Counted from the first letter of the stretch, positions 7,255 through 16,490 are shown. The stretch is 27,305 nucleotides of DNA from JBBAGE01 sp041655055 (GCA_041655055.1 JBBAGE010000012.1:1-27305); one strand, 5' to 3'. Notes: generated from the sequence alone by a model not told the origin. Made by a program: numbers and translations.

Positions 7255-8592
7255 TTAGCTGCGGCCATAGATCTGGGCGATCCGGGCCACGGCATCATCG
7301 GGCGACAGCTCCACGCTTTCGCCGCTGCGCCGCGAGGTGAGTTCCACCGTGCCCGCCGCCAGCCCACGCGGGCCAACGGTGATGCGCCATGGCAGGCCGA
7401 TCAGATCCATGGTGGCGAATTTGCCGCCCGCGCGTTCATTGCGATCATCATAAAGCGGATCAAGCCCCAGCGCCACAAACCGCGCATAAAGCGCATCACA
7501 AGCAGCATCAGCGGCGGCATCGCCCTGTTTGAGGTTCACGATCCCCACATCAAAGGGCGTGACACCTTCGGGCCAGATGATGCCCTTGTCGTCGTGGTTG
7601 GCCTCGATGATCGCGCCGACCAGCCGGCTGACACCGATGCCGTGGCTGCCCATATGCACCGGCACGCGGTTGCCATCGGGCTGGACCACCGTGGCGCCCA
7701 TCGGTTCGGAATATTTGGTGCCGAAATAAAAGATCTGGCCGACCTCGATCCCGCGGGCGCTGCGGCGCTGGCCTTCGGGCAGTTGCGCAAAGATCGCCGG
7801 ATCATGGGTTTCATCGGTGCGTGCATAAAGCGCGGTAAATTCCTGCATCACCGCATGGCATTGCGCCACGTCATCATAATCGATCTGACGTTCGCCCAGA
7901 TGAATATCGACGACAGCCGCGTCATAGAACACCTCGGATTCGCCGGTTTCGGCCAGCACCAGAAATTCATGCGTATCATCGCCGCCAATCGGGCCGCTAT
8001 CGGCCCGCATGGGAATAGCCTGCAGGCCCATCCGCTCAAAACTGCGCAGATAGCTGACCAGATGGCGGTTATAGGCATGCATCGCGCCTTCGCGCGTCAG
8101 ATCGAATGTATAGCCATCCTTCATCAGGAATTCGCGGCCCCGCATCACGCCGAAACGTGGGCGCATTTCATCGCGAAATTTCCACTGGATATGATAAAGC
8201 GTCAGCGGCAGATCCTTGTAGCTGCCCACATGCGCGCGAAACACATCGGTGACCATTTCCTCGTTCGTCGGGCCATAAAGCATGTCGCGCCCATGGCGGT
8301 CGGTGATGCGCAGCATTTCTTCGCCGTAATCGTCATAGCGCCCGCTTTCGCGCCACAGATCGGCCGGCTGCAGCGTCGGCATCAGCATGGGAATGTGACC
8401 GGCGCGGACCTGTTCTTCGTGCACGATGGCTTCGATCTTTTTCAAAACCTTGAAACCGAGCGGCAGCCATGAATAAATCCCGGCCGCCGATTGCTTGATC
8501 ATCCCCGCCCGCAACATGTAGCGGTGCGACACGATCTGCGCCTCGGCGGGATTTTCTTTCAGAACCGGCAGGAAATAGCGCGACATACGCAT
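7255..8592 (-). CDS. proS: Prolyl-tRNA synthetase (short alphaproteobacterial type)
   Basis: This class II aminoacyl-tRNA synthetase charges tRNA-Pro. It has 445 aa and lacks the large editing insertion found in the roughly 570-aa E. coli enzyme, as usual for alphaproteobacteria. Seen in order are the N-terminal SRYFLPVLKENPAEAQIVSH, the TNEEM motif, motif 2 (RFGVMRGREFLMKDGYTFD), motif 3 (GSHGIGVSRLVGAIIE), and a C-terminal anticodon-binding domain ending near WRITVGPRGLAAG. Two candidate Met codons lie at the start (MRMSRY). The outer one at 8592 is taken because homologues begin MRLSRY. It heads the minus-strand series proS-lolC-lolD-cytochrome. Confidence 0.95.
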   Translation of the reverse strand: MRMSRYFLPVLKENPAEAQIVSHRYMLRAGMIKQSAAGIYSWLPLGFKVLKKIEAIVHEEQVRAGHIPMLMPTLQPADLWRESGRYDDYGEEMLRITDRHGRDMLYGPTNEEMVTDVFRAHVGSYKDLPLTLYHIQWKFRDEMRPRFGVMRGREFLMKDGYTFDLTREGAMHAYNRHLVSYLRSFERMGLQAIPMRADSGPIGGDDTHEFLVLAETGESEVFYDAAVVDIHLGERQIDYDDVAQCHAVMQEFTALYARTDETHDPAIFAQLPEGQRRSARGIEVGQIFYFGTKYSEPMGATVVQPDGNRVPVHMGSHGIGVSRLVGAIIEANHDDKGIIWPEGVTPFDVGIVNLKQGDAAADAACDALYARFVALGLDPLYDDRNERAGGKFATMDLIGLPWRITVGPRGLAAGTVELTSRRSGESVELSPDDAVARIAQIYGRS

Positions 8593-8737
8593 GGCGGCGG
8601 GCCTTTTCGCAAGAATGTTTTCGCCGGTTTAGGCGAGCTTGGCGGATCAGACAAGCACCCGCGCGCATCGCCCGCGTTCTATCGCTTGCATGAATCCCTG
8701 CCTTGCGCGATGAGTAGAGCAACAAATTGAAGGTTAC

Positions 8738-9883
8738 ATGGGCATGCCGGCGCGCAATCAGCTTAAATACTGGGGTATCGCCGCGGCGGGGGTCTTTGCG
8801 GTGCTCTATCTGCTGGGCGATGTGATCTTGCCCTTCGTGCTGGGTATGGCGGTGGCCTATCTGCTGGACCCGATCGCCGACCGGCTTGAGGCGCTGGGGC
8901 TGGGCCGGGTGCTGGCGACGCTGGTGATCACGCTGGTGGCGGCCATCGGCTTTTTGCTGGCGACGATTCTGATCGTGCCGATGCTGATCCAGCAGGCGCT
9001 GGAGCTGCTGCAATCCGCGCCGGCGCTGGCGCGCGATCTCTATGGTTTCCTGATCGGCCGCTTTCCTGACCTTTTGGATGCCGACAGCCAGCTTTCACGC
9101 ACGATGGCCGGCATTGGCGAAACGATCAGCGCGCGCGGGGGTGAATTGCTTAACGGGGTCATCACCTCGGCGGCGGGGCTGGTCAATATGGTGATCCTTT
9201 TGGTGCTGGTGCCGGTCATTACCTTTTATCTGCTGCTCGATTGGGACCGGCTGGTGGCCCAGATCGATGCGCTGTTGCCGCGCGATCATGCCGATATGGT
9301 GCGCGGGTTGGCGCGCGATATCGATCATACGCTGGCCTCGTTCATCCGGGGGCAAGGTCTGGTCTGCCTGATCCTCGGCGCGTTCTATGCGATTTCGCTG
9401 ATGCTGGTGGGGCTGAATTTCGGGCTGGTCGTCGGTGCGGTCGCGGGTTTCCTGACCTTCATCCCCTATGTCGGTGTGATCGTGGGCGGGGCGCTGGCCA
9501 TCGGGCTGGCGCTGGTGCAATTCTGGGGCGACGGGCTGTGGATCGCGGTGGTCGTCGCGATTTTCGTCTTTGGCCAGTTTGTCGAAGGTAATATCCTGAC
9601 CCCGAAACTCGTCGGCTCATCGGTGGGGCTGCATCCGGTGTGGCTGCTGTTCGCGCTGGCGGCCTTTGGCACGTTGTTTGGCTTTGTCGGTATGCTGGTT
9701 GCGGTGCCGGTGGCGGCTGCCATCGGGGTGATCGCCCGTTTCGGGATCGAGCGTTACCGCGCCAGTCTGCTTTATCTTGGGGTGTCCGAGGGCGGATTTG
9801 CCGCGGGCGAGGCCATGTTTACGGCCACGACGGAAAACATCAGTAACGACCCCCCCGCCGCCAAAAGCGACAGCGGAGACTGA
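8738..9883 (+). CDS. AI-2E/PerM family membrane protein
   Basis: This is a 381-aa integral membrane protein of the AI-2E transporter (PerM/TqsA) family, with about eight hydrophobic helices. The N-terminal pair (about residues 10-45 and 60-90), a soluble stretch around 90-145, and the conserved segments PVITFYLLLDWDR, LTFIPYVGVIVGG and FGQFVEGNILTPKLVG are all family hallmarks. The ATG at 8738 is preceded by AAGG at a good distance. Family members export autoinducer-2, ions or unknown solutes; no substrate can be inferred here. It is followed 3 bp later by hdaA, in the perM-hdaA-ppk order seen across alphaproteobacteria. Confidence 0.92.
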   Translation: MGMPARNQLKYWGIAAAGVFAVLYLLGDVILPFVLGMAVAYLLDPIADRLEALGLGRVLATLVITLVAAIGFLLATILIVPMLIQQALELLQSAPALARDLYGFLIGRFPDLLDADSQLSRTMAGIGETISARGGELLNGVITSAAGLVNMVILLVLVPVITFYLLLDWDRLVAQIDALLPRDHADMVRGLARDIDHTLASFIRGQGLVCLILGAFYAISLMLVGLNFGLVVGAVAGFLTFIPYVGVIVGGALAIGLALVQFWGDGLWIAVVVAIFVFGQFVEGNILTPKLVGSSVGLHPVWLLFALAAFGTLFGFVGMLVAVPVAAAIGVIARFGIERYRASLLYLGVSEGGFAAGEAMFTATTENISNDPPAAKSDSGD

Positions 9884-9886
9884 GCC

Positions 9887-10588
9887 ATGGCCGAACAGCT
9901 TGCCCTGACCCTACCGGTGCGCCCCGCACTGGGCCGCGAGGATTTCTTTGTTTCCGCATCAAACGCGCTGGCGCTGGCAAGTCTTGATGGCTGGCAAAGC
10001 TGGCCGCTGGCCAAACTGGTGCTGGTGGGCCCGCCCGGCGCGGGCAAGACCCATCTGGCGCAGGTCTGGGCGCATGAACATGGCGCGGTGATCGTGCAAG
10101 CCACCGAACTGGGGGGCGCCGATATCGCCGCGCTGGCCGGGCGCGGTTTCGTGGTGGTGGAAAATGCGCATCTGCTGGCCGAACCGGCGGGCGGACATCC
10201 CGCCGCCGAACAGGCGCTGTTTCACCTGCATAACCTGACGCTGGCCGAAGGCGGGCGGCTGCTGATCACCGCCACCACACCGCCCGCGCATTGGGGGCTG
10301 AGCCTGCCAGATCTGGCCTCGCGCATGGCGGGCACGACGATTGCGCGGCTTGATCCGCCCGATGATGCGCTGCTGGCGGCGATGTTGTTGAAGCTGTTTG
10401 CCGATCGCCAGATTGCCGTGCCGCCGCAACTGATCCCCTATCTGGTCAAACGGATGGAGCGCAGCCATGCCGCCGCCGCAACGTTGGTGGCCGCGTTGGA
10501 CGAGGCCGCGCTGGCCCGTGGCGGGCCGGTCAGCCTGTCGATGGCGGCGGCGATGCTGGACAATCACGAAAACAGCACTGAATATTAG
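9887..10588 (+). CDS. hdaA: HdaA, DnaA-related regulator of replication initiation
   Basis: This is a 233-aa AAA+ protein resembling the ATPase domain of DnaA without its DNA-binding domain. Hda/HdaA proteins bind the replication sliding clamp and promote ATP hydrolysis by DnaA, which prevents re-initiation. The N-terminal QLALTLP (residues 4-10) fits the clamp-binding motif. Walker A is GPPGAGKTH (48-56, K54). The Walker B region is VVVENAH, with Glu-Asn in place of the usual acidic pair, as is common for HdaA. The C-terminus has a helical lid with a sensor-2-like arginine region. A GGAG lies eight bases before the ATG, inside the end of the upstream gene. Likely co-transcribed with the PerM-like gene and ppk. 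Confidence 0.9.
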   Translation: MAEQLALTLPVRPALGREDFFVSASNALALASLDGWQSWPLAKLVLVGPPGAGKTHLAQVWAHEHGAVIVQATELGGADIAALAGRGFVVVENAHLLAEPAGGHPAAEQALFHLHNLTLAEGGRLLITATTPPAHWGLSLPDLASRMAGTTIARLDPPDDALLAAMLLKLFADRQIAVPPQLIPYLVKRMERSHAAAATLVAALDEAALARGGPVSLSMAAAMLDNHENSTEY

Positions 10589-10633
10589 TCCAATCGTCAT
10601 ATGCCCGTTACATCGGGCCGGGATAGAGCGGAC

Positions 10634-12808
10634 ATGAACACGAGCGATTTTCTAAGAACCCGCGTGGGCGCACCGACCGAGCCGCAAGATTTCGATCTTG
10701 CCGGCCCGGCGCGCTTTTTCAACCGCGAATTGTCCTGGCTCGCCTTTAACTGGCGCGTGCTGGAAGAGGCCGAAAACCCCCGCGTGCCCTTGCTGGAACG
10801 GGTGCGATTCGTGTCAATCTCGGCCGCGAATCTGGATGAATTCTATACCGTCCGCGTCGCCGGTCTGCGCGAATTGGTGAATGAGGGCAATGTCACCCCC
10901 GCCGATGACGGGCGCACCCCCGCCGAACAGCTGCAACTGATCAATGAAAGCGCGCGCGCGCTGATCAATAAACAACTGGCAACATGGGACCGCCTGCGCA
11001 GCGAAATTCAGGCGCAGGGCATCACCATCTGCACAAGGCGCGATCTTTCGGCCGCGGATTCCGCCCATCTGCATGATATCTTCATGGCCGGTGTGTTTCC
11101 GGTTCTGTCGCCGCTTGCGATCGATCCGGCGCATCCGTTTCCGTTCATTCCGAATATGGGGCTGGTGCTGGCCTTGCAATTGCGCCGCCGCCATGACGGG
11201 CGCGCGCTGCAGGCCATGCTGCCGATCCCGCAGCAAATCGACCGTTTCGTGCCCCTGCCCGCCCCCGATGGGCAGCACCGTTTCCTGCCGCTCGAAGAAC
11301 TGCTGCTGATCCACCTTGATAGCCTGTTTCCCGGCTATGAGGCCGCGGGATCGTGCATTTTCCGGGTTCTGCGCGACAGCGATCTTGAGGTCGAGGATGA
11401 AGCCGAAGATCTGGTGCGTGAATTCGAAGTGGCGCTGAAACGGCGCCGCCGCGGCGAGGTCGTGCGCCTGACCGTCAGCCACGGCGCGCCGCGCGCCCTG
11501 CGCAGCCGCATCGAACAGGAATTGCGCGTCGCCCCCGACGAGGTGATCGAGATGGACGGCATGATAGGCCTGTCCGATCTGCGGCAACTGGTGCTTGATC
11601 AGCGGGCCGATCTGCTCTGGCCGTCGTTCACGCCACGTGTGCCCGAACGGGTGCAGGATCACGAAGGCGACATGTTCGCCGCGATCCGCCAAAAGGACAT
11701 GCTGCTGCACCACCCCTATGAGACCTTTGACATGGTCGTGCGCTTTTTGCATCAGGCCGCCAACGATCCCGATGTGCTGGCGATCAAACAGACCCTTTAC
11801 CGCACATCGCGCGATAGCCCGATTGTTTCCGCACTTTGCGATGCCGCCGATCAGGGGAAATCGGTCACAGCACTGGTGGAACTGAAAGCGCGCTTTGACG
11901 AGGCTGCGAATATCCGCCAGTCCCGGCGGCTGGAACGATCCGGCGCGCATGTGGTTTACGGCTTCATCAACTATAAAACCCATGCGAAAATCAGCACCGT
12001 CGTGCGCCGCGAAGGTGACCGGCTGGTGACATATACCCATTTCGGCACCGGTAATTACAACCCGGTGACGGCGCGGATCTATACCGATCTGTCGTTTTTC
12101 ACCTGCGATGCGGCGCTGGGGCGCGATGCGACCAAGGTGTTCAATTTCCTGTCGGGCTATGCGCCGCCCCAAGAGCTTGAAAATCTGGCCATATCGCCCA
12201 TCAGCCTGAAACCGCGCCTGCTGGAAAGCATCGCCTATGAGGCCGAGAATGCCCGCGCCGGCAAGCCCGCCGCCATCTGGGCGAAAATGAATGCGCTGGT
12301 CGAAGCCGATGTGATCGACGCGCTTTACGCGGCATCAAACGCCGGGGTCAAAATCGACCTTGTGGTGCGCGGGATTTGCGCGCTGCGCCCCGGTGTCAAA
12401 GGCCTGAGCGAAAATATTCGCGTCAAATCCATCGTCGGGCGATTTTTGGAACATTCGCGGATCGTATGTTTTGGAAATGGTCATACCCTGCCGTCGAAAC
12501 ATGCGCGGGTGTATATGTCATCGGCCGACTGGATGGATCGCAACCTCAACCGGCGGGTCGAAACGCTGGTGGAAATCACTAATGCCACCGTCAAGGCCCA
12601 GATCGTCAGCCAGATCATGGCCGCCAATATGGCCGATCAGGCCCAAAGCTGGGTGCTTGATGCCCATGGCGACTGGAATCGCCCGCGTTTTGACGATGAC
12701 GCCCGCCCGTTCAATTGCCACCGGTTTTTCATGGAAAACCCGTCGCTTTCTGGCCGGGGGTCGGCCGGGGCGGCAGATGTGCCTGCGCTGACCCATTCGA
12801 CGGACTGA
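10634..12808 (+). CDS. ppk1: Polyphosphate kinase 1
   Basis: PPK1 reversibly polymerises the gamma-phosphate of ATP into inorganic polyphosphate. From the chosen start the protein has 724 aa, near the family length. The N-terminal domain begins FFNRELSWLAFNWRVLEEA, a near-universal PPK signature. The two phospholipase-D-like HxK/HxR motifs are KTHAKI (H450, the expected autophosphorylated His) and SKHARVY (H623). HFGTGNYN and MDRNLNRRVE are further signatures. An in-frame ATG also exists at 10601, but homologues begin near MNTSDFL, so the ATG at 10634 is preferred; neither has a strong ribosome binding site. It sits between hdaA and the phosphatase ppx, so synthesis and breakdown genes are adjacent. 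Confidence 0.94.
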   Translation: MNTSDFLRTRVGAPTEPQDFDLAGPARFFNRELSWLAFNWRVLEEAENPRVPLLERVRFVSISAANLDEFYTVRVAGLRELVNEGNVTPADDGRTPAEQLQLINESARALINKQLATWDRLRSEIQAQGITICTRRDLSAADSAHLHDIFMAGVFPVLSPLAIDPAHPFPFIPNMGLVLALQLRRRHDGRALQAMLPIPQQIDRFVPLPAPDGQHRFLPLEELLLIHLDSLFPGYEAAGSCIFRVLRDSDLEVEDEAEDLVREFEVALKRRRRGEVVRLTVSHGAPRALRSRIEQELRVAPDEVIEMDGMIGLSDLRQLVLDQRADLLWPSFTPRVPERVQDHEGDMFAAIRQKDMLLHHPYETFDMVVRFLHQAANDPDVLAIKQTLYRTSRDSPIVSALCDAADQGKSVTALVELKARFDEAANIRQSRRLERSGAHVVYGFINYKTHAKISTVVRREGDRLVTYTHFGTGNYNPVTARIYTDLSFFTCDAALGRDATKVFNFLSGYAPPQELENLAISPISLKPRLLESIAYEAENARAGKPAAIWAKMNALVEADVIDALYAASNAGVKIDLVVRGICALRPGVKGLSENIRVKSIVGRFLEHSRIVCFGNGHTLPSKHARVYMSSADWMDRNLNRRVETLVEITNATVKAQIVSQIMAANMADQAQSWVLDAHGDWNRPRFDDDARPFNCHRFFMENPSLSGRGSAGAADVPALTHSTD

Positions 12809-12815
12809 CGAATTC

Positions 12816-12840
12816 GGCCGGCGCGCATTGACGCCCGGCC
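12816..12840 (+). repeat. Hairpin in the ppk-ppx gap
   Basis: GGCCGGCG (12816-12823) pairs with CGCCCGGCC (12832-12840) with one bulged C. There is no T-run, so it is unlikely to be a strong terminator. It may attenuate ppk transcription before ppx. A TTGACG -35-like hexamer overlaps its 3' half, but no matching -10 box is convincing. Confidence 0.35.
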
Positions 12841-12882
12841 CGACAATTGGCAGTGTCGCACTGGAACAGCCAGGAGCCATCC

Positions 12883-14421
12883 GTGAGCAATATTTCAGCG
12901 AACGAGGAATGGGGGCCGTTCGGCCGCCCGCTGTTTCAAGACCAAGATGCCCGCGCGCTATCGCGGGTCGGGGTTGTCGATATCGGGTCGAACTCGGTCC
13001 GGATGGTGGTGTTCGACGGCGCCGCGCGTAGCCCTGCCTATTTCTATAACGAAAAAATTCTCTGCGGATTGGGCGCCGGGCTGGCCGAAACCGGCAAATT
13101 AAATCCCTTGGGTAAGAAACGTGCTCTTGCAGCCCTCAAACGTTTTCAGTTATTAGCACAAGGTATGGGGATCCCCCCGCTGACAGCAGTCGCCACCGCT
13201 GCCATGCGGGAGGCGGAGGACGGTCCTGCGTTTCGGGAGGAGATAGCGCAGGAGACCGGCCTCCGCCTGTGGGTTATCGACGGGCAACAAGAAGCGATGC
13301 TTTCGGCCCAGGGCGTTCTGCTTGGCTGGCCCGATGCCGATGGGCTGATCTGCGACATTGGCGGCGCTTCGATGGAATTGGCAGAATTGCGTGAAGGCCG
13401 GGTGGGCCGGCGCATATCCGCACCGCTCGGGCCGCTGAAACTGGCCAATATCCCCGGCGGCCAGAAGGGTCTGCGCAGCCACATTGCCACAATCATGCAG
13501 GATCTGGTGGCGCAGATGGGCGCAGATTACGACCGGATCTTTCTGGTGGGCGGTTCATGGCGAGCGATTGCGCGCATCGATATGGAACGGCGCAATTATC
13601 CGCTGCATGTGCTGCACGAATACCGCATGACCCCCAAGGCCGTCAGCGCCACCGGCAATTTCCTGCGCGAAAACAATCTGTCGGACCTGCGCAGCCGCAC
13701 CGGCATTTCATCAGAACGGATGGAGCTTGTGCCCGTCGCCTCCGAGGTTTTGCGCCAGTTGGTGCGCGCGTTTCAGCCCAAGGATATCGCGATTTCCAGC
13801 TATGGCCTGCGCGAAGGGCTGCTTTACCAGCAAATGCCCAGCACCTTGCGCGCGCGCGATCCGCTGATCGAGGCCTGCCGATTCGCCGAATACAAGGACG
13901 CCAGAATCCCCGGTTTCGGCAAGGCGCTGTTCCGGTTCTTGCTGCCGCTGTTGCGCGCCAAGGGCGATGCGCGGCTGCGTCTGGCGCGCGCGGCCTGTCA
14001 TCTGCATGATGTCAGTTGGCGTGCCCATCCCGATTACCGCGCCGAAGTTTGCTTTGACAACGCCACCCGCGCCAATCTGGGCGGCTTGACCCATCGCGAA
14101 CGGGTGTTTTTGGGGCTGGCGTTGCTGCACCGCTATACCAACAACCGCCGCGACACGCCCTTTGCCCCGCTGTTCGACCTGCTCGACCCTGCCGAAATCG
14201 CCGAGGCCGAGGTGCTGGGCAAGGCCATGCGTTTTGGCGCGATGTTCACCGTCCACGCCCCCGATTCGATCGCGCGGCTGCATCATTACCCGCGCAAAAA
14301 GGAACTGGAGCTGATCCTGTCGCCCGACGCACAGGATCTGTTTGGCGAAGTCGCGCAGGCGCGATTCGCCTCGCTCGCCGCGTCGCTGGGGGCCAAGGGC
14401 GTAGTTACATCGCGCAGCTAA
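12883..14421 (+). CDS. ppx: Exopolyphosphatase / guanosine pentaphosphatase family (Ppx/GppA)
   Basis: This is a 512-aa enzyme of the sugar kinase/HSP70/actin superfamily that removes terminal phosphate from polyphosphate and, in some members, converts pppGpp to ppGpp. The phosphate-binding loop VVDIGSNSVRM lies at residues 31-41. AVATAAMREAEDG and ICDIGGASMEL mark the remaining ATPase-fold motifs. The C-terminal half is the HD-like helical domain of long Ppx forms. The start is the GTG at 12883, because AGGAG lies 7 bases before it at ideal spacing. An in-frame TTG at 12847 has no such site. The stop overlaps the stop of the convergent 14418 gene by 4 bases. Whether it acts on polyphosphate or pppGpp cannot be decided from sequence; the ppk neighbour favours polyphosphate. 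Confidence 0.92.
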   Translation: MSNISANEEWGPFGRPLFQDQDARALSRVGVVDIGSNSVRMVVFDGAARSPAYFYNEKILCGLGAGLAETGKLNPLGKKRALAALKRFQLLAQGMGIPPLTAVATAAMREAEDGPAFREEIAQETGLRLWVIDGQQEAMLSAQGVLLGWPDADGLICDIGGASMELAELREGRVGRRISAPLGPLKLANIPGGQKGLRSHIATIMQDLVAQMGADYDRIFLVGGSWRAIARIDMERRNYPLHVLHEYRMTPKAVSATGNFLRENNLSDLRSRTGISSERMELVPVASEVLRQLVRAFQPKDIAISSYGLREGLLYQQMPSTLRARDPLIEACRFAEYKDARIPGFGKALFRFLLPLLRAKGDARLRLARAACHLHDVSWRAHPDYRAEVCFDNATRANLGGLTHRERVFLGLALLHRYTNNRRDTPFAPLFDLLDPAEIAEAEVLGKAMRFGAMFTVHAPDSIARLHHYPRKKELELILSPDAQDLFGEVAQARFASLAASLGAKGVVTSRS

Positions 14422-14726
14422 AGATCAATCTGCGCATCCGGGGCGGGCTCGGACGGCACGATCGGCACTTTGCGCCGGATGATGATATCGCCATTGGGCA
14501 GCACTTCGGGGGCGTGATAGGCATTCAGATCGACCAGCCGCCCCTCTAACCCTTCAAGCGTCGGGCCGATTTGATCCATCAATTCGCCCAACAAAAGCTC
14601 GGTCCCTTCGCGCAGCAGGTTCAGCCCGCGCGCCACCGCGCTGTCATCTTCGGTGGGGGTATCCTGCGCCTGCGCCGGGCCAAAGGCCAGCAGAGCCACG
14701 AAAACATATGTCAGCCGCAATTTCAT
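14418..14726 (-). CDS. Small secreted hypothetical protein, 102 aa
   Basis: The protein starts with a Sec signal peptide (MKLRLTYVFVALLAFGPAQA, then QDTP). The mature part of some 80 residues contains an amphipathic helical region (GLNLLREGTELLLGELMDQI) and ends in a proline- and acid-rich tail. I recognise it as a type of small periplasmic protein seen in Rhodobacterales but know no function. A second in-frame ATG at 14738 would add four residues; neither start has a clear ribosome binding site. It follows the EEP-family gene by 31 bp on the same strand and converges with ppx, overlapping it by four bases. Confidence 0.72.
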   Translation of the reverse strand: MKLRLTYVFVALLAFGPAQAQDTPTEDDSAVARGLNLLREGTELLLGELMDQIGPTLEGLEGRLVDLNAYHAPEVLPNGDIIIRRKVPIVPSEPAPDAQIDL

Positions 14727-14757
14727 AGGCCCGATCATAGGCCGACTGCGGCAAAAG

Positions 14758-15792
14758 TCAGATATCCAGATCGACCGTCACAGGAAAGTGATCCGAGCCC
14801 CGCAACAGCGCCTGCCGCAATTCGGGGATGCGATAAAGCAACGGATCGTCGAGCGGGTGCCAGATCCGCCATTCGGCCCCCCGCGCGACCAGATCGGGCG
14901 AAAGCATGATATAATCCAACAACACTTCCAGATAGCGATGTTCGTTTTCCAGAAAAAACCGCGCCGTGGTGGGCGGGGGTGTCACGCGCTGATGTATGGC
15001 GCGATCGGCATGGGGATCGAACAGCGGGATTTCCCCCCGCGCCGCCGATCCCATCACGATTTCGGGGCCAGAGCGCCCGAACAGTTTTTCAAATTCATCA
15101 AGCCCCGGCCCATCGTTGAAATCGCCCAGCACGATCATCGGCTCGCCCGCGGCCAGATGCCCGGCCACCCGTTCGCGCAGCCACAGGCATTGGGCCAGTT
15201 GCGTGCGCCGGTTGGCGATAGCCGTGCGCAGCATCGCCTTGTGATCCTGCGCGCCATGCGGCGCTTTGGATTTCACATGCACGCCGATCATGCGGAATTG
15301 AAACCCGCTTTCGCGCACCTGCAACGCCACCTCAAGCGGGGGTTTGGAAAAGCGGATTTTTTCGTCATGCCCATCTTGATCCAGATCGATGCGATAGACG
15401 CCATCAAAGCGCGGCGCTTCGCGCAGGCCCTTTTTCCCGGTCGGATCGCCCATCGGATCATGGCGCGCGCACAGCGTATCGGGATCGAACAGCAGCGCGA
15501 TTTCCTGCTGGGTTTCATTGGCAAAACCGATCAGCGCCTTGCGTGCCCGCAGCCCGGCCCATTGCGCAAACCGTTCCAGCGCAAGAATACTGTTGCGCTT
15601 TGATCCGGTATCCGGCGCCTCGATGATCATGATCGCATCGGCATCCAGCGCGGTAAAGACGATGCCCAGCGCCTCAAGCTGCTGCGCGCGGGTCACGCCC
15701 TGCCGGCCCGAAACCTCATCATCGGCGATCAGATTATCTTCGATATCGAATAAATAGCTGAACCATTCGACATTATAGGTCGCAATGCGCAT
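14758..15792 (-). CDS. Endonuclease/exonuclease/phosphatase (EEP) superfamily protein, 344 aa
   Basis: This is a metal-dependent hydrolase of the DNase I-like EEP fold. The core motifs are present in order: RIATYNVEWFS at the N-terminus, a metal-binding Glu in IMIIEAPDT, VHVKSKAP in the middle, the catalytic GDFNDGPG, and the C-terminal GSDHFPV with its Asp-His pair. The fold covers nucleases, phosphodiesterases and phosphatases, and nothing here fixes the substrate. No signal peptide is visible, so it is probably cytoplasmic. The ATG at 15792 shares one base with the TGA of the DnaJ/TerB gene, showing translational coupling. The frame extends 16 codons further upstream into that gene, but homology starts at MRIATYN. 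Confidence 0.88.
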   Translation of the reverse strand: MRIATYNVEWFSYLFDIEDNLIADDEVSGRQGVTRAQQLEALGIVFTALDADAIMIIEAPDTGSKRNSILALERFAQWAGLRARKALIGFANETQQEIALLFDPDTLCARHDPMGDPTGKKGLREAPRFDGVYRIDLDQDGHDEKIRFSKPPLEVALQVRESGFQFRMIGVHVKSKAPHGAQDHKAMLRTAIANRRTQLAQCLWLRERVAGHLAAGEPMIVLGDFNDGPGLDEFEKLFGRSGPEIVMGSAARGEIPLFDPHADRAIHQRVTPPPTTARFFLENEHRYLEVLLDYIMLSPDLVARGAEWRIWHPLDDPLLYRIPELRQALLRGSDHFPVTVDLDI

Positions 15793-16490
15793 CAGGCGGG
15801 GGCGTTTTCGACACGGCGCAATTTCTGGATTTCCTCCCACGCGTTGTTGATCGCGATCAGCCGGCCTTGGGCGACTTTGATCACCTCATGCGGGACGCCG
15901 CGCGCGGCCATCACATCGGGGTGCATTTCACGCACCAAGGCCCGCCATGCGGCGCGAATCCGGTCGGTCGGCGCGTCATGGGCCACCCCCAGCAGATCAT
16001 AGGGGTCGGGCGCACAATCAGGCACGAAACGCGCGCGAATGGCGCGAAAACAGCGCTGTTCGATCCCGAAAATCTCGGCCACGCGGGCAAGAAAGACATC
16101 CTCGGCCGGATGATAGCCGCCATCGGCCAGCGCGATATGAAACAACCCTTCGAGCAGGTCATTCAGCGTGGCGCTGCCCGGCCCGAACATATCGGCGATT
16201 TTGGTGGCATAATCCTCGAACCCCGCCACATCGCGGCGTGCCATGTTGAACACGCGGGCGGCATTGGCCTCTTCCTCGGGGGGGATGACAAAGATTTCGC
16301 GAAAGGCGGTCACTTCGTTACGGGTGACCTGCCCATCGGCCTTGGCCATCTTGGCCCCCAGCGCGATCACCGCAATCGCAAAGCCCACGCGCCGTTCGGG
16401 CGGGGTGCGCAGATGGGCAAAAACGGCAGAAAGCCCTTCACCAGCGGCAAGGGCAGAAAGGGCGTTGGCTATGCGGGTCCAGATCGACAT
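15792..16490 (-). CDS. TerB-domain plus DnaJ-domain protein (DjlA-like co-chaperone)
   Basis: This 232-aa protein combines an N-terminal TerB-like helical domain (about residues 35-150, with GAKMAKADGQVTRNEV and ALADGGYHPAEDVFL) and a C-terminal J domain (about 165-225). The J domain keeps the HPD tripeptide (H190-P191-D192) needed to stimulate DnaK ATPase. The same domain order occurs in DjlA, but no N-terminal membrane anchor is visible here, so a soluble co-chaperone is more likely. A sigma70-like promoter sits only 6 bp before the ATG, which implies a transcript with little or no leader. It is the first gene of a minus-strand set with the EEP hydrolase and a small secreted protein. Confidence 0.88.
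   Translation of the reverse strand: MSIWTRIANALSALAAGEGLSAVFAHLRTPPERRVGFAIAVIALGAKMAKADGQVTRNEVTAFREIFVIPPEEEANAARVFNMARRDVAGFEDYATKIADMFGPGSATLNDLLEGLFHIALADGGYHPAEDVFLARVAEIFGIEQRCFRAIRARFVPDCAPDPYDLLGVAHDAPTDRIRAAWRALVREMHPDVMAARGVPHEVIKVAQGRLIAINNAWEEIQKLRRVENAPA

Noticed and set aside
7594..8472. 292-codon plus-strand frame opposite proS
   Set aside because: Antisense shadow of a well-supported proS gene.
10814..12172. 452-codon minus-strand frame inside ppk
   Set aside because: Antisense shadow of ppk; no ribosome binding site and no recognisable domain.
12847..12882. TTG start giving ppx twelve extra codons
   Set aside because: The GTG at 12883 has an ideally spaced AGGAG; the TTG has none.
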